Source: Zingiber officinale (Eukaryota; Streptophyta; Magnoliopsida; Zingiberales; Zingiberaceae). Taken from it: DNA of 64,000 nucleotides. The position numbers and the translations under genes are program-made. How positions within the stretch are numbered: position 1 is the stretch's first letter; each line of letters begins with the position of its first letter. The notes beneath the pieces were generated by a model. That model worked only from the letters and a program-made list of their open reading frames with translations. It searched no databases and was not told the DNA's origin. The stretch lies in NCBI RefSeq assembly GCF_018446385.1, contig NC_055988.1:164002209-164066208 (forward strand), written 5' to 3'. Of the stretch, positions 22,830 through 32,973 are shown piece after piece.

Positions 22830-23950
22830 TTGTTGGGTTGAACTTGTTAGTGTAGAGAGCATCAGAATTGAATCTATGTTTGATGTTGTCAAAGATTCAA
22901 ATTTAAGTCTTGTTGTGATTTAATGTGCTTATCAAGTGTGCAGACTGAAGGATTTGACGGATCTAAAAGATCAGACACTAGACTGAAGTTCAGTTATATC
23001 AGAAGGACTAGATAACTGGCAGGAAACCTAGATAGGTTAGAGATAACCTGATATCTAGCAGGAAGTCCAATTGTGTCAATAGGACAGACAACTGGTTGAA
23101 ATCTAGATGAGGCATCTGGCAGGAAGATTTGGTCAATAGATTAGACATCAAGTAAATTTGTAAATAGTAAGTGGAGGTAAGCAACTGGAGGGGAGAGATC
23201 TACTGAGGAAAAAGTTTAGTGAGATTGTAGACGTTAGTCAAACTTAGATCCATTTTAGAAATCTAAGTTGAGACCAAGATTAGATTCTGGTTATGCTAGA
23301 CAAAATCTAATTCATAATTTTATTATATGTGCTAATTTTGTTTTGTAGATTATTTGGTTATATGGACTAACATATTTTGTAGGAACTAAAAATAAAAAAA
23401 ATCAACTTCATATGAGTAGTGCTTGAGGCACCTCAGTTGATTTAAGGGTGCCTTGAGTGAATCTGGAGGTGCCTCAGATGCCTTGAAGGTGCTCCAGAGC
23501 AGATAAACTTTGAAGATAAAGTTTCAACCTTGGGCGCGCCTCAAGTGACTTAGAGGCGCTTCGGAGTTGATAATGTTGAAGTGTTGGAGGCGACCTCAAT
23601 CGATTGGAGGCACCTTCAACCACTTGGAGGCACCTCCAAAAGGATAAGTGCCAAAGACTTGAGATCGGACCAGAGTTCATGCAGCTCCCTCATTGGAGGT
23701 GCCCTCAATGCAGTATAAAAGAACATTCAGCTAGAGCACTTCACAATCAATTCCATTGTAAGCTTCGACTTGGTTCTATTGTGTCATTTATACTCAACTA
23801 TTGTGTTGCGACTCTACTACACCCAATTGTTGTAGTTAGAATGACACTGACACCGAGCTTCGATCTTCAACTACAATTCATATTAGTAAAACAAGTGTTT
23901 ACTTTATTATTGTTATACTTGCATAAGAAAGTGTAAGGTATTACACTTTC
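22830..23950 (+). mobile_element. Old LTR remnant with degenerate GGCGCC-type repeats
   Basis: The start resembles the other LTRs (tgttgggttgaacttgtta, then a gtgtgcagactgaagg segment like the gtgtgcaggagcttagga of element 1). From 23410 to 23710 it has a run of gaggcacctc, ggaggtgcctc, gaggcgcttc and ggaggcacctcc motifs, the decayed form of the palindrome cluster in the 10339 and 50148 LTRs. No partner LTR or target duplication was found. Ends are approximate. Confidence 0.5.
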
Positions 23951-24049
23951 CTCATTTCTGTATTCAACATCTCTGCTTGAAGGTTTTTCAAGAGAAATTT
24001 TAGTGGATTGCCCAATCAAAATAGTCCAAGGGATCATGGGCCTTGGAGT

Positions 24050-25180
24050 AGTAGTTGCTAAGCTATAAACCAAGTAAAAATAAAAATGTCATTTTTCTTT
24101 GTGATATTCGTACAAGTTTTCCGCACATATTCGAGTTTTCGAAAAGATTTTACCCCTCTTGTTTATTTCCATCCTACATAACTCAACGCCTTTCATCCTT
24201 CATAGTAGCTCCAATCTCCATCAACAAGAGCTATCTTCTCATTTTGGCGTGACCTTTGATCTCAACAGTAACATTCTTCTAAGGAATTCCATCAAACACT
24301 CCTTGTATCTTCCTATTTTCAGTAGTTATGAGAGTTGCAAATGAGGGGAGTCTGAGTAGATCGGGAGAGATGACTTGGTAGCCTCAGGCAGTGAGGGAGA
24401 GGATTTGGTGGTGCTAGGCATACTAGAGTTTGGGGAAGCCATGGACGAAGAAGGTGATAGAGTCATCACCTTTCTCAATGAGATAGATGTTAATTTCGTT
24501 CCCCTTCAGAGTTTGATTTCCCTGCCCTCTACTTGTCGACGTCTCTCCTCTCTTCCTCCCTGATCCCTTAGGGAAACCCATCCTCCTCTTACCAAGTTGA
24601 GAAGGTAGAGCTTCTGTCGTCGTCAAACATCCACAGAGGTGGTGATGGCTACATCCACACCCACTAGTTATTGAGAAAGAGACGGTTACAATGCATCTCG
24701 ACTTATGGCAAAGAAGGAGGACGATGGTTACGACAACATAGCCGAGGTGACCATTAAGGCATAGGGGAGAGGGCCAAAGATTGGATCATCGACATGCCTT
24801 GGATTTTTCGGAAGAAATAGTTATCGTGAGCGCATGGGACGACAGAGTCACGGATGACGACAACCATCTTGATCACCCAGATCAAACACCTCAAGGAGTT
24901 AGCAAACCTCTACGGGAGATTAGGATTTTTGGAACCTGCTAATAGAGAGAAGAAGAAAAATAATATATCTGATAAAAAAGAACCAATAGATTTGCACAAG
25001 ATCTGCACAGAATATGTGTATGTTGGATGGTCAGGGAAGATCATTGGAGTAGTCGCTTAGCGTCTTTCACTCACGTTTCCACAGACAGCGTCAATTCATT
25101 CTAGTTTGAAAATCTCACCATGATGATGCAGTAACAGAAATCCATTCCAGTATAAAGAATGATGAAGTCGAGGTTTTCTT
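24050..25180. other. Unassigned, moderately GC-rich stretch
   Basis: Frames of 60-68 codons occur on both strands (24375-24563 plus, 24423-24626 minus, 24854-25060 plus). None has a recognisable motif and they overlap. It may be a decayed gene or repeat; no function is proposed. Confidence 0.3.
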
Positions 25181-25190
25181 CTATATTTCT

Positions 25191-25330
25191 CCCCGTAGCA
25201 CCATGGTTTTCTATGGAAAGTAGCGAACGCCAAAGGGTTCATCGGGAGGAGCCCCAACGAGACAATTCCGATGTCTAAGCTAGCATAGAGGTTTGATAAT
25301 AATCGGAAGAGCCCCTAGGACGTAGCATAG
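25191..25330. repeat. Second copy of the dispersed repeat seen at 9823
   Basis: It matches 9823-9943 (cccgtagcaccatgg, then tcatcgggaggagcccc and ataataatcggaa). It is cut off at about 25312 and followed by unrelated sequence and a TA microsatellite. Confidence 0.6.
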
Positions 25331-25366
25331 ACGGTGGCCGCATGATATCTCTAGCACTTTAAAATA

Positions 25367-25367
<1 letters not shown>

Positions 25368-25416
<49 letters not shown>
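25368..25416. repeat. (TA)n microsatellite
   Basis: About 23 uninterrupted TA units. A second simple repeat, (TAA)n, lies at about 25535-25564. Confidence 0.95.
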
Positions 25417-25418
<2 letters not shown>

Positions 25419-25533
25419 CATAAATATAAAAGTTATCAAGATTAAAATTATTTAAATTTAATTAAAATTATTATAACAACTATTAAAATATTTTAAAATT
25501 GTTTATTAATCAACTACTTCTTTAAGCTACTAC

Positions 25534-25567
<34 letters not shown>

Positions 25568-25607
25568 TCCTAAGCTAATGTAGTTGATAAATACATGAAA
25601 TAATGAC

Positions 25608-25697
25608 TATAATGATAGGGGGTCCTCCATATCCGTGGGGCCGGCACTAGGGAAGCCGTTAAGATAACGGATCTACCTTTTATAATGATAGGGGGTC
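25608..25697. mobile_element. 56-bp insert with a perfect 17-bp target duplication
   Basis: TATAATGATAGGGGGTC occurs at 25608-25624 and again at 25681-25697. Between them is a GC-rich 56-bp insert ending in acctttt. A long direct repeat and a T-rich 3' end are what a 5'-truncated retroposed SINE leaves. The insert does not match the Au SINE copies in this window. Confidence 0.65.
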
Positions 25698-26194
25698 AAT
25701 ATTTGACCAAAAATTTTATCATCTTTGTGGGCATTCATTCATATATTTATCAATTTGGGTTCAACTTTCTCACAGTAATATAATATAGTAATGAGGGGAC
25801 TGCTAATGTGCCGATAATATATTTTACTATAATAATGTTAACATAAACATATTTTTGAGAGAAAAAAAATATTAAGATGTTATTTTAGACCTGCAGTGTT
25901 GATATTTCTTTATATGGGACTTGTCTATCAAAATTCTTACATGATATTTAGCTGGTGGGAATGAGCTGCGCACTGCCTTTGTTTTTTTTTGTTTTAATTC
26001 AGGTGTTCATATATTTCGCCCAATTAATTTTGGAGGTGGACTTCTTCTAATTCATCTGCCAATAAATTCGGAACAAAATTTATATACACTCACAGGCCAA
26101 CCTTAGAATATTTATCTCTATTACAATTATTCTCTTAACTGATTTACCATGCACCGTATCCATGGGGCACGTGTGTTGTCTTCTAATTAACGGT

Positions 26195-26947
26195 AAATTA
26201 GAGAAAAATCTTCAATGGTAATCATAACTTTGCATGCAATCCCTATGCCCAAAAATCTTTGTTCCACTCCCTGCATGCAAAGTATTACTTGTTTCAACTC
26301 CTTCATGCAAATATTGATACCTAAATTGCCCCTCAGATTTTTTAGATAAAAAAAGTCCAAAATTGAGTACAAAAAGTCTGAAAAAGAGTATAATTCTTCT
26401 TAAAGTCAGTATTTTATATTAAAAATCGAGTATATTTTCTATCAAAATTGTCCCTCTTATTTTTTAGGTATAAAAAGTCTAAAAATAAGTATAATTTTTG
26501 TTAAATTCAGCACTTTACACTATAATCCAGTACTCTATACTAGGATCGAGTATATTTTCTATCGAAATTAACCCATATTTTTTAGGTACAAAAAGTCAAA
26601 AATTGAGTACAAAAAATCCGAAAATGAGTATAATTCTTCTTAAAGTCAGTACTTTATATTAAAAATCGAGTATATTTTCTATTAAATTCAGCACATTAAA
26701 CTAAAATAGAGTATATTTTGAGGTGAAAAAGAATCGTACTCAATTTGATAGAAAATATACTAGATTCTAATTTAATATACTGAATTTAAGAGGATTTATA
26801 CTGATTTTTAGACTTTTGTACCTAAAAATATCATGGGCAATTAGGTAAATATGTTTGATTGGAGAGTGAAAAAAAAGTTTTTGATGGATGGGGATTGTGT
26901 GTAAAGTTATGTTTGTCAATGGGGAGTGCATACAAATTTATCCTCTA
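26195..26947 (-). mobile_element. MITE-like element, copy 2 (inverted relative to copy 1)
   Basis: This is the reverse complement of the family at 5733-6378. The left end (taaattagagaaaaatctt, then cataactttgcatgcaatccc) and the right end read on the other strand (taattagaggataaattt, then cataactttacacacaatcccc) form imperfect terminal inverted repeats. This copy is longer because a ~240-bp inner segment (aaaaagtc(t/c)(g/a)aaaa...gagtatattttcta) occurs twice, at about 26345-26445 and 26585-26685. Confidence 0.6.
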
Positions 26948-27590
26948 ATTAAATTTTCTGATGTACTTGCATTGCTTTCCACCTATTCTTTCTTTTTCCA
27001 AGTTAATTCATATTTTTTCAGAATCTTTTCCATGTTCATGTATTAATTTAACCTTGATACTTGTGGAATTCAACCATTTCACCTTTCCATATTCGCTAAT
27101 AAACTAGTAAAATGATAAGTTTGATGAATGACCCTAATTCTGAGGAAGAAAAAAACTTTCTAGGGATAAACCTTTTAGCGAAGATATCAACTAATTAGTA
27201 TTTGGTCCCTTATTGATGTTACTATCGAGGAATTCAAAAACATAGATTCGTTATATCCCACAGATATGGAGGGATGTACATACAGATACATAGGTACCAG
27301 GCATATGGTGGGGTAAATCCCAAGTCATCAATTTCTGAGAATCGACCTCTAACCATTACGTCAGAGATGTCATACGTCCACTGTCTGTGTTACGCCCTGG
27401 GGGCGATGAATTCAGGAATTCAAGCATAGAGGGGTGATCGTGATATGAGCTGAGTACGACCTTTTTTTAAATGGTTAATTAATTATAAGTAATTAAAAAA
27501 TATTTTTTTAAATAACTTTGCATATAGGAGAAAAATGTATAATATTATGAAAAACCCTATACAATAATATTAAAGTAGTCTACTAATGAA
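26948..27590. other. Intergenic, nothing recognised
   Basis: No coding sequence or repeat structure could be supported. Confidence 0.5.
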
Positions 27591-27594
27591 TACA

Positions 27595-27860
27595 TGACAA
27601 TTGCATTCTTCGAGACTCCATATTTTGAAAAAAGCTGCAAAATTGACTCATTGTCGATAGTATTAAAAATATCTTTCTCGATATAGACTACCAAACTGTC
27701 ATTCATCCATTCATCTCCAAACCTATTTCGTAAATCTGTTTTGACAATATTCATTACCGAAAAACACCCTTTCAACAGTTACAGTAGCAATTGAAAGAAG
27801 TAAAGCTAGCCCAATTATCCGATACACCAAAGCAAACACAATAAAGGTAATTATTGATCC
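27595..27860 (-). pseudogene. hAT transposase C-terminal fragment (ZMYM1-like)
   Basis: On the minus strand the sequence reads VYRIIGLALLLSIATVTVERV, then after one extra T at about 27755 FSVMNIVKTDLRNRFGDEW, a DSLVVYIEKDIF segment and ..ID(N)ES. This is the hAT C-terminal dimerisation motif ('LP.ATA.VER.FS.MN..K..LRN..GD..LND.L..YIEKDIF') found in plant ZMYM1-like transposases. The frameshift and lack of upstream domains make it a relic. It is a different hAT lineage from those at 33 kb and 63 kb. Confidence 0.85.
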
Positions 27861-27932
27861 ATTTATAGATCCAGCACTTAATTTGTTCCCTGTGATAGAA
27901 TTTAGAGTATGTCGTCTACAAATATCTAGTGG

Positions 27933-28450
27933 ATGTTGCCTGCCTTCTCTGCTTGTTGTGATGAGCTAATTGACCAGTGGAATATGCCGGCGGCGACAGG
28001 TAAGGAAGTAGATGTTTGGGTTGATTTGTAGAACTTCACTGGAGATATCATTTTCCGAACTGCTTTCGGTAGTAGTCTTGAAGAAGGAAGGAGATTTTTC
28101 CAGCTTCATGATGAGCAGGCTTTGCTCATCGCGGTGCCCTGTCGAAAGCACTTATGTCAGGTTACAAGTGAGCATCAATTAAAGTGACAATGTGATTTAT
28201 GTCGATGTAGAATTAAAATAATGGATTTAATTTTTCTAGAGTTAATTGTCTACTGATCTACTGATACAAGTATTTGCCCACTTGAACAAACATTAGAGCG
28301 AAAGCAATCGATAAAGAGGTGAAAGATATTCTTCTGCGCATAATCAAGAATAGAGAGGGGAGCATGAAATCAGGTGACGCAAAGAACAACAACCTTTTGG
28401 GTATGTTGCTGGAGTCCAATCAGCAACACCTCCAAGAGCACGATGACACC
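27933..28450 (+). pseudogene. Cytochrome P450 fragment (CYP72-clan-like)
   Basis: Frame 27933 reads MLPAFSACCDELIDQW, then a stop within VDVWVDL*NFTGDIIF, then RTAFGSSLEEGRRFFQLHDE. This is the helix C-D region of CYP72-clan P450s ('P.F..CC..L...W', 'D..R.AFGSSYEEG..IF.LQ.EQ'). After a gap with intron-like sequence, 28286-28445 reads AKAIDKEVKDILLRIIKNRE and NNLLGMLLESN, matching the next exon. The oxygen-binding (I helix), ExxR and heme-cysteine regions are missing. It is a broken, internal piece of a gene. Confidence 0.85.
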
Positions 28451-28788
28451 GGTTTGAGTCATGAGGGTCAAGACGTTTGCTTGAAGCAGACGGCGCGTTG
28501 TCGTCGTTCGACGCGTTTAAAAGAGAAAAAAATGCTTCAAACGAAGCAAACGACGATATCCTCTATCTCCACCAGTGGAACTCATAATACTAGAGGTTCC
28601 ACCACCGGTAAGAGGGGTGACCGCCGCCCGCGCCCCCGATGGATACGCTCTTGGATGTATGTTCCGTTAAAGGTCTTAAAATCATCGTTTGTTTATGGAA
28701 AGATTAACACATTCTCTAAGTGCCACAAAATTAAATGTCTCAATTTCTTCTTTATAATATCTCAATGTTCTCGTTTTGGAGTTACACA
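28451..28788. other. No gene assigned
   Basis: The reading frame of the P450 piece continues to 28822 without stops but loses similarity after the GLSHEGQ segment. It is probably non-coding. Confidence 0.35.
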
Positions 28789-28801
28789 AACAAATCAATT
28801 T

Positions 28802-29016
28802 CGTCCCCTTAGGATGGTCTAGTGACTAGTGCATGAGGTACTGCCACCATGAGATATGAAGTTCGAATTTCAGCATAACCGAGGTAAATATCTCCCTCAT
28901 GCATCAGTCATTATTCCAAAGGCTAGTAGCCGCCCATAATTTACCTCCTCCGTGTTGATCCTGGGATAGATTGGTGGGGGCGCTGAGGGTGAGCGTAATC
29001 GTGTTTTGCCACCACG
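28802..29016 (+). mobile_element. Candidate tRNA-derived SINE with target duplication
   Basis: It begins with a tRNA-like segment: an A-box-like tggtctagtgactagtgcat at about 28815 and a B-box-like gttcgaatttc at about 28861. These are internal RNA polymerase III promoter elements. A non-tRNA body and a T-rich end (gtgttttgcc) follow. It is flanked by aacaaatcaattt (28789-28801) and aacaaaccaattt (29017-29029), a 13-bp duplication with one mismatch. I cannot match it to a named family. Confidence 0.7.
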
Positions 29017-29435
29017 AACAAACCAATTTTAAGAAGTCTCTACTTCAATGTGTAAGACGACTTTATAACTAACACACTTTTCTTAGGGTATTAGTTTGGG
29101 TAACAACTCCATTTAAACCTCCTTTGTAAAAAAAAAATATTAATATGACGTCGAGTCTAGGGTGATCGGTCCAGCTACACAAAAAAATTTTGTATCGACC
29201 ATCAGGATAAATCGGGAAGTACTTGTGGGCGGTCCAGAAATCCAATATCCCTTAATTGTAAGTCCCATTTATAGGAAAAATCTATACAAATATATTATAA
29301 TTGGGAATTGAACAGTGAATATTTGAAAAATAACTAAGCATCCTAGAGTTATCATTGCACGATAACCCTTGGGGCTAAACCTCCTTGTCTAGGTTTTTAT
29401 TCATGAATGTTTATCAAGATCTAATTGACATCCAA

Positions 29436-29965
29436 CTTCTAGTTAATGCCACCACTTTGACAACTCTAGGGAAAGTTTGTGTAAATCTCTCTTTTACGTT
29501 CAAACAAACAGATCTTCTTAAAGGTAAGGTTGTCCCAGGCTTTGACCTATTTTTTTTAATATCTATTGTAAAAAATTTTCACTATTAAATTTATTATGCA
29601 TTGTTTTTTTTTAAATACTGACCTTACCTACTATTTGCATATATCTTTTAGATAGCAAAAAGTGAAATCTATCATTCTAATAGCTCCACAAGATTACCTT
29701 CTAGTTAATGCCACCACTTTGACAACTCTAGGGAAAGTTTGTGTAAATCTCTCTCTTTTACATTCAAACAGATAGATCTTCTTAAAGGTAAGGTTGTCCC
29801 AAGCTCTAACCCATTTTTTTTTTTAATATTTATTGTAAAAAATTATCACTATTAAATTTATTATACATTATTTTTTTTAAAAAAATACTGATCTTACTTG
29901 ACTGTTTGCATATATCTTTTAGATAGCAAAAGGTAAAATCTATCATTCTAATAACTCTACACGAT
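29436..29965. repeat. Two tandem copies of a ~262-bp unit
   Basis: The marker cttctagttaatgccacc begins at 29436 and 29698. Both units share the ctctagggaaagtttgtgta, aggtaaggttgtccca and cttttagatagcaaaa segments in order. No coding function is seen. Confidence 0.85.
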
Positions 29966-30590
29966 TAGCCTCATGATCATTTATGAGGAACTAAATTGAA
30001 AAGATATAATTGATCAATACAAGGACTTTTTTTCCTTGTATATCCTTTAGCAAACAATTTATGAACTTATTCTCATATGTCGCACCCATTAGTCATTTTC
30101 TTGACTTTACTAACAACTAACACCTTAATTGCCCTTATTCATTGCCCATTAAATATTTTAGGTCACATTAGAAAGAGCTGTCTCTTTAATCTCTAAATTA
30201 GTGATAAATACATATATATAAGAAATATACTTCCAATAATATATTATACGCTAGAATTTTTAAAAAATTAAAAGTATTTTAGATCTTTATATTTAGTAAT
30301 ATATTTCTAAAAATACGACAAACTAAGATATATTTTTACATGTCATAATTACGTAAATATTAAAAGGTTAAAATTTATTTAGAATTTTTTCTTCTTATAA
30401 GAAATATCATTAATTAAAAACTAAAAATAACTTAAATATCTATAGAAATATAATTTATATTTTCTTGAAAGTATATATATTGAAAATATAATTTATCTAT
30501 TCTAAAAAAATAAATATAAATGTTAAGAATAAGTGAAGGTATTTTATGATTGGAAAAATGACATAGTAAAAATATCGCGAGAATTTCAAT
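29966..30590. other. AT-rich intergenic upstream of the TPR gene
   Basis: No gene features; dense A/T runs up to about 30580, where a GC-rich promoter or leader region begins. Confidence 0.5.
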
Positions 30591-30822
30591 ACGCGGCCCA
30601 AAAGCCGATACGCAAGTTCTTTCGCAGCCACCGCCTTCCGCCTCTCGTTCGTGCGCGATCTCCGGCGGCGATCGATCGATCGAGTGCAGAGAGTACTCTC
30701 CTGGGGTTCGACGTCCAACACCCCTTAATTCCGATAGGTGGAGTGGCGGAGACTGGAGAAAGAGGAGTCGGAGATTAAGGTTTGCCTTGCTTCGCAAGTA
30801 CACGGTTTTTTGCTGCAGCATC
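30591..30822 (+). promoter_or_regulatory. GC-rich promoter/5' leader of the TPR gene
   Basis: An abrupt change to GC- and CG-rich sequence directly before the ATG at 30823. It contains GGCCCA at 30595-30600, the reverse complement of the site II (TGGGCY) element common in promoters of plant housekeeping and mitochondrial-protein genes. The transcription start is not determined. Confidence 0.4.
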
Positions 30823-30925
30823 ATGTGGATCCGTCGGGGTCTTGCTCTCCTCAGGAGACTGCGACGCCCGGTGCAATTGGCGGCCCCGCGAATGCTTCCT
30901 CTCACGGGCACGACTGCTTCGTCGA
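30823..30925 (+). CDS. Exon 1 of the TPR gene (targeting peptide)
   Basis: 34 codons plus one base (phase 1). The donor gtaatc at 30926 splits an AGT serine codon that is completed by gt at 37127-37128. Downstream sequence stays open in places but reads through the donor, so it is not used. It encodes the presequence-like region with seven arginines in the first 23 residues. Confidence 0.85.
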
Positions 30926-32938
30926 GTAATCTTCTGTGTTGCTGTGTTCTTACTATATCTGACTTGGTTACTGAATGCCTAATTTCTGTGAAATTTAGGA
31001 TTTTACGTGCTTTCTTATCATCATTGTTTGCGTGCAAATTGTAATGCGGGAACGCTCTTCCATTCGATGAATATATGAACACCACAATATTGATAAAGCA
31101 ATTAGCTTCATCTCTTTCTTTACTGAAGTTTAGTAGGCGTACGTTTGGATCAATCAAGTTGCAGCACTTGGTTTATAGTTATAATAACCTTTGTTATGCT
31201 GTTCGAATTGTAATTAACAAAGTGGCTACATGTGTCCTCCCTTCTCACTCATTCTTTGCTTTGACCACGTTGACTCGTGTGTGAGCAACTAAACCAAGTT
31301 GACTCGTGTGCGAGCATGACCTGTGCACGTTGAATACCGGACCGGTCGGGGCAAAATTTATCCAATTGAATGAACCAATTTTTTTCACCTAAATATTTTT
31401 GCTCAAATGAAATAGATGCATTAATTGATTATTAATGAGTAATTTGTATTCTTTATCCGTTTGAGCTAGACGGATTAATGGGTAGTAAATGATTTTAATT
31501 TAGTTATTGAATATTGTAAGGCGGGATCCCGCATGGCGGGAGATTCGTGCACCGGGCTGTCCTTTTATTGAATATTGCAAGGGTCTAAGCTCCTATATAA
31601 GGAGGTTGTGATCAAGAGAAAAAGGCACAGAGACAATAGAGCAAAGATTTTCCTCCACCTTCGTTCCCCAAATCTTCTCTCCGTCGTGCATTTTCGATCG
31701 GTGGTTTGCCTGTGATAGCAATGGGTACTTTCTTAGTTGCCTAGGTAGCCGTCTAGGCGCTAGGCGCTAGCACCGAAAACATGCTAGTCGGCCTATGCAA
31801 GATTTGGTGGTTCTAGGTGCCGACTAATTAGTTGAATCGTCTAAGCGCCACAGAATTAGTACAAGGTTTTCATGATTATTTTTTTAATTTGTGCTTTTAA
31901 ATTTAAAGCTCAATTTAAAAAAGACCTGCAATGTAACCTTTTTTTTGTATGCGCTTAAGTTTTATCAGCCCTAAACTTTGTTCAATAAGAAAATCGATTT
32001 GTTGGCTTGCCCTAGCGGCTAGCACCAAACTTTATTTTCAGAGCGAATGAAGAAGCCCACATTTTGGAGAAATCAGAGAGTTAAAAGGCCGGAGAAATCA
32101 ATTTGAAGAAAAAATTGTTGTTTAATTTTTCCTTAACTGAGCGACTTGAAAGGGATTGAATTGAAGGTTGGTCGAAGTCTCATCCTTTAAAAACTTCATT
32201 TCATCAAACACTCGCAATATTCATTAAAGTCGAAAGGTAATTTTTTTTCATTTTGATACTTGCAAATTGAAAGATAATTTATTTTAATTATTATGTAATT
32301 TATGTTGATACCGTGGAATCCGCCTAGTAGCGCCTAGTCTCTGCCTAGGCGCTAGTCTGCCCCCCGACTAGTGCCTAGCGAATTTTAGAACATTCGTTGT
32401 AGAGCAGAGGTGACTATTTCTCTAGATGAAGAAGAAAGTCTTGAAATTAAAGAGATAGATGGAATTAAAAAAACTCTTCCACTTGGCCCCATGGATAGAT
32501 ATGCATCGGTAATTGCTCCAGAAAATGTAGATTTCATGGGAGTAAAGTGCTTCGTCAAAAAAATATAAATGAAGCTCTTTTCAAAGAGAGAACTCAACTA
32601 TGGATGACAACGGGTAGGATTTTATATCCTCCGTACCCATCCCCATTTATTATATCTATCCCCATACCCATCCACATATCTATCGGGTATTTAACTTTCA
32701 TACCCATCCCCATACCCGTCGGAGGTTCAGGTATCGATATCCTACCTATCATCCTATTACCCCTACCATTGTTTTTTTAAAAAAATTATTTTAATGTACT
32801 TGGGTGCTCGTTTTGCGCTCCTTCGATTGGGTGAACATGTCTCGTGGAAAAGAAGATGAGATACGCGTTAACGACTGGATAAAGAGACAAACTAAGTCTT
32901 TTTTTTCGAGACGGAAAGCGGGCTAAAGTTTTTTCTTT

Positions 32939-32973
<35 letters not shown>

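Noticed and set aside
31075..31284. Extra exon or small gene in intron 1
   Set aside because: The frame has no recognisable domain, and exon 1 joins exon 2 in phase without it.
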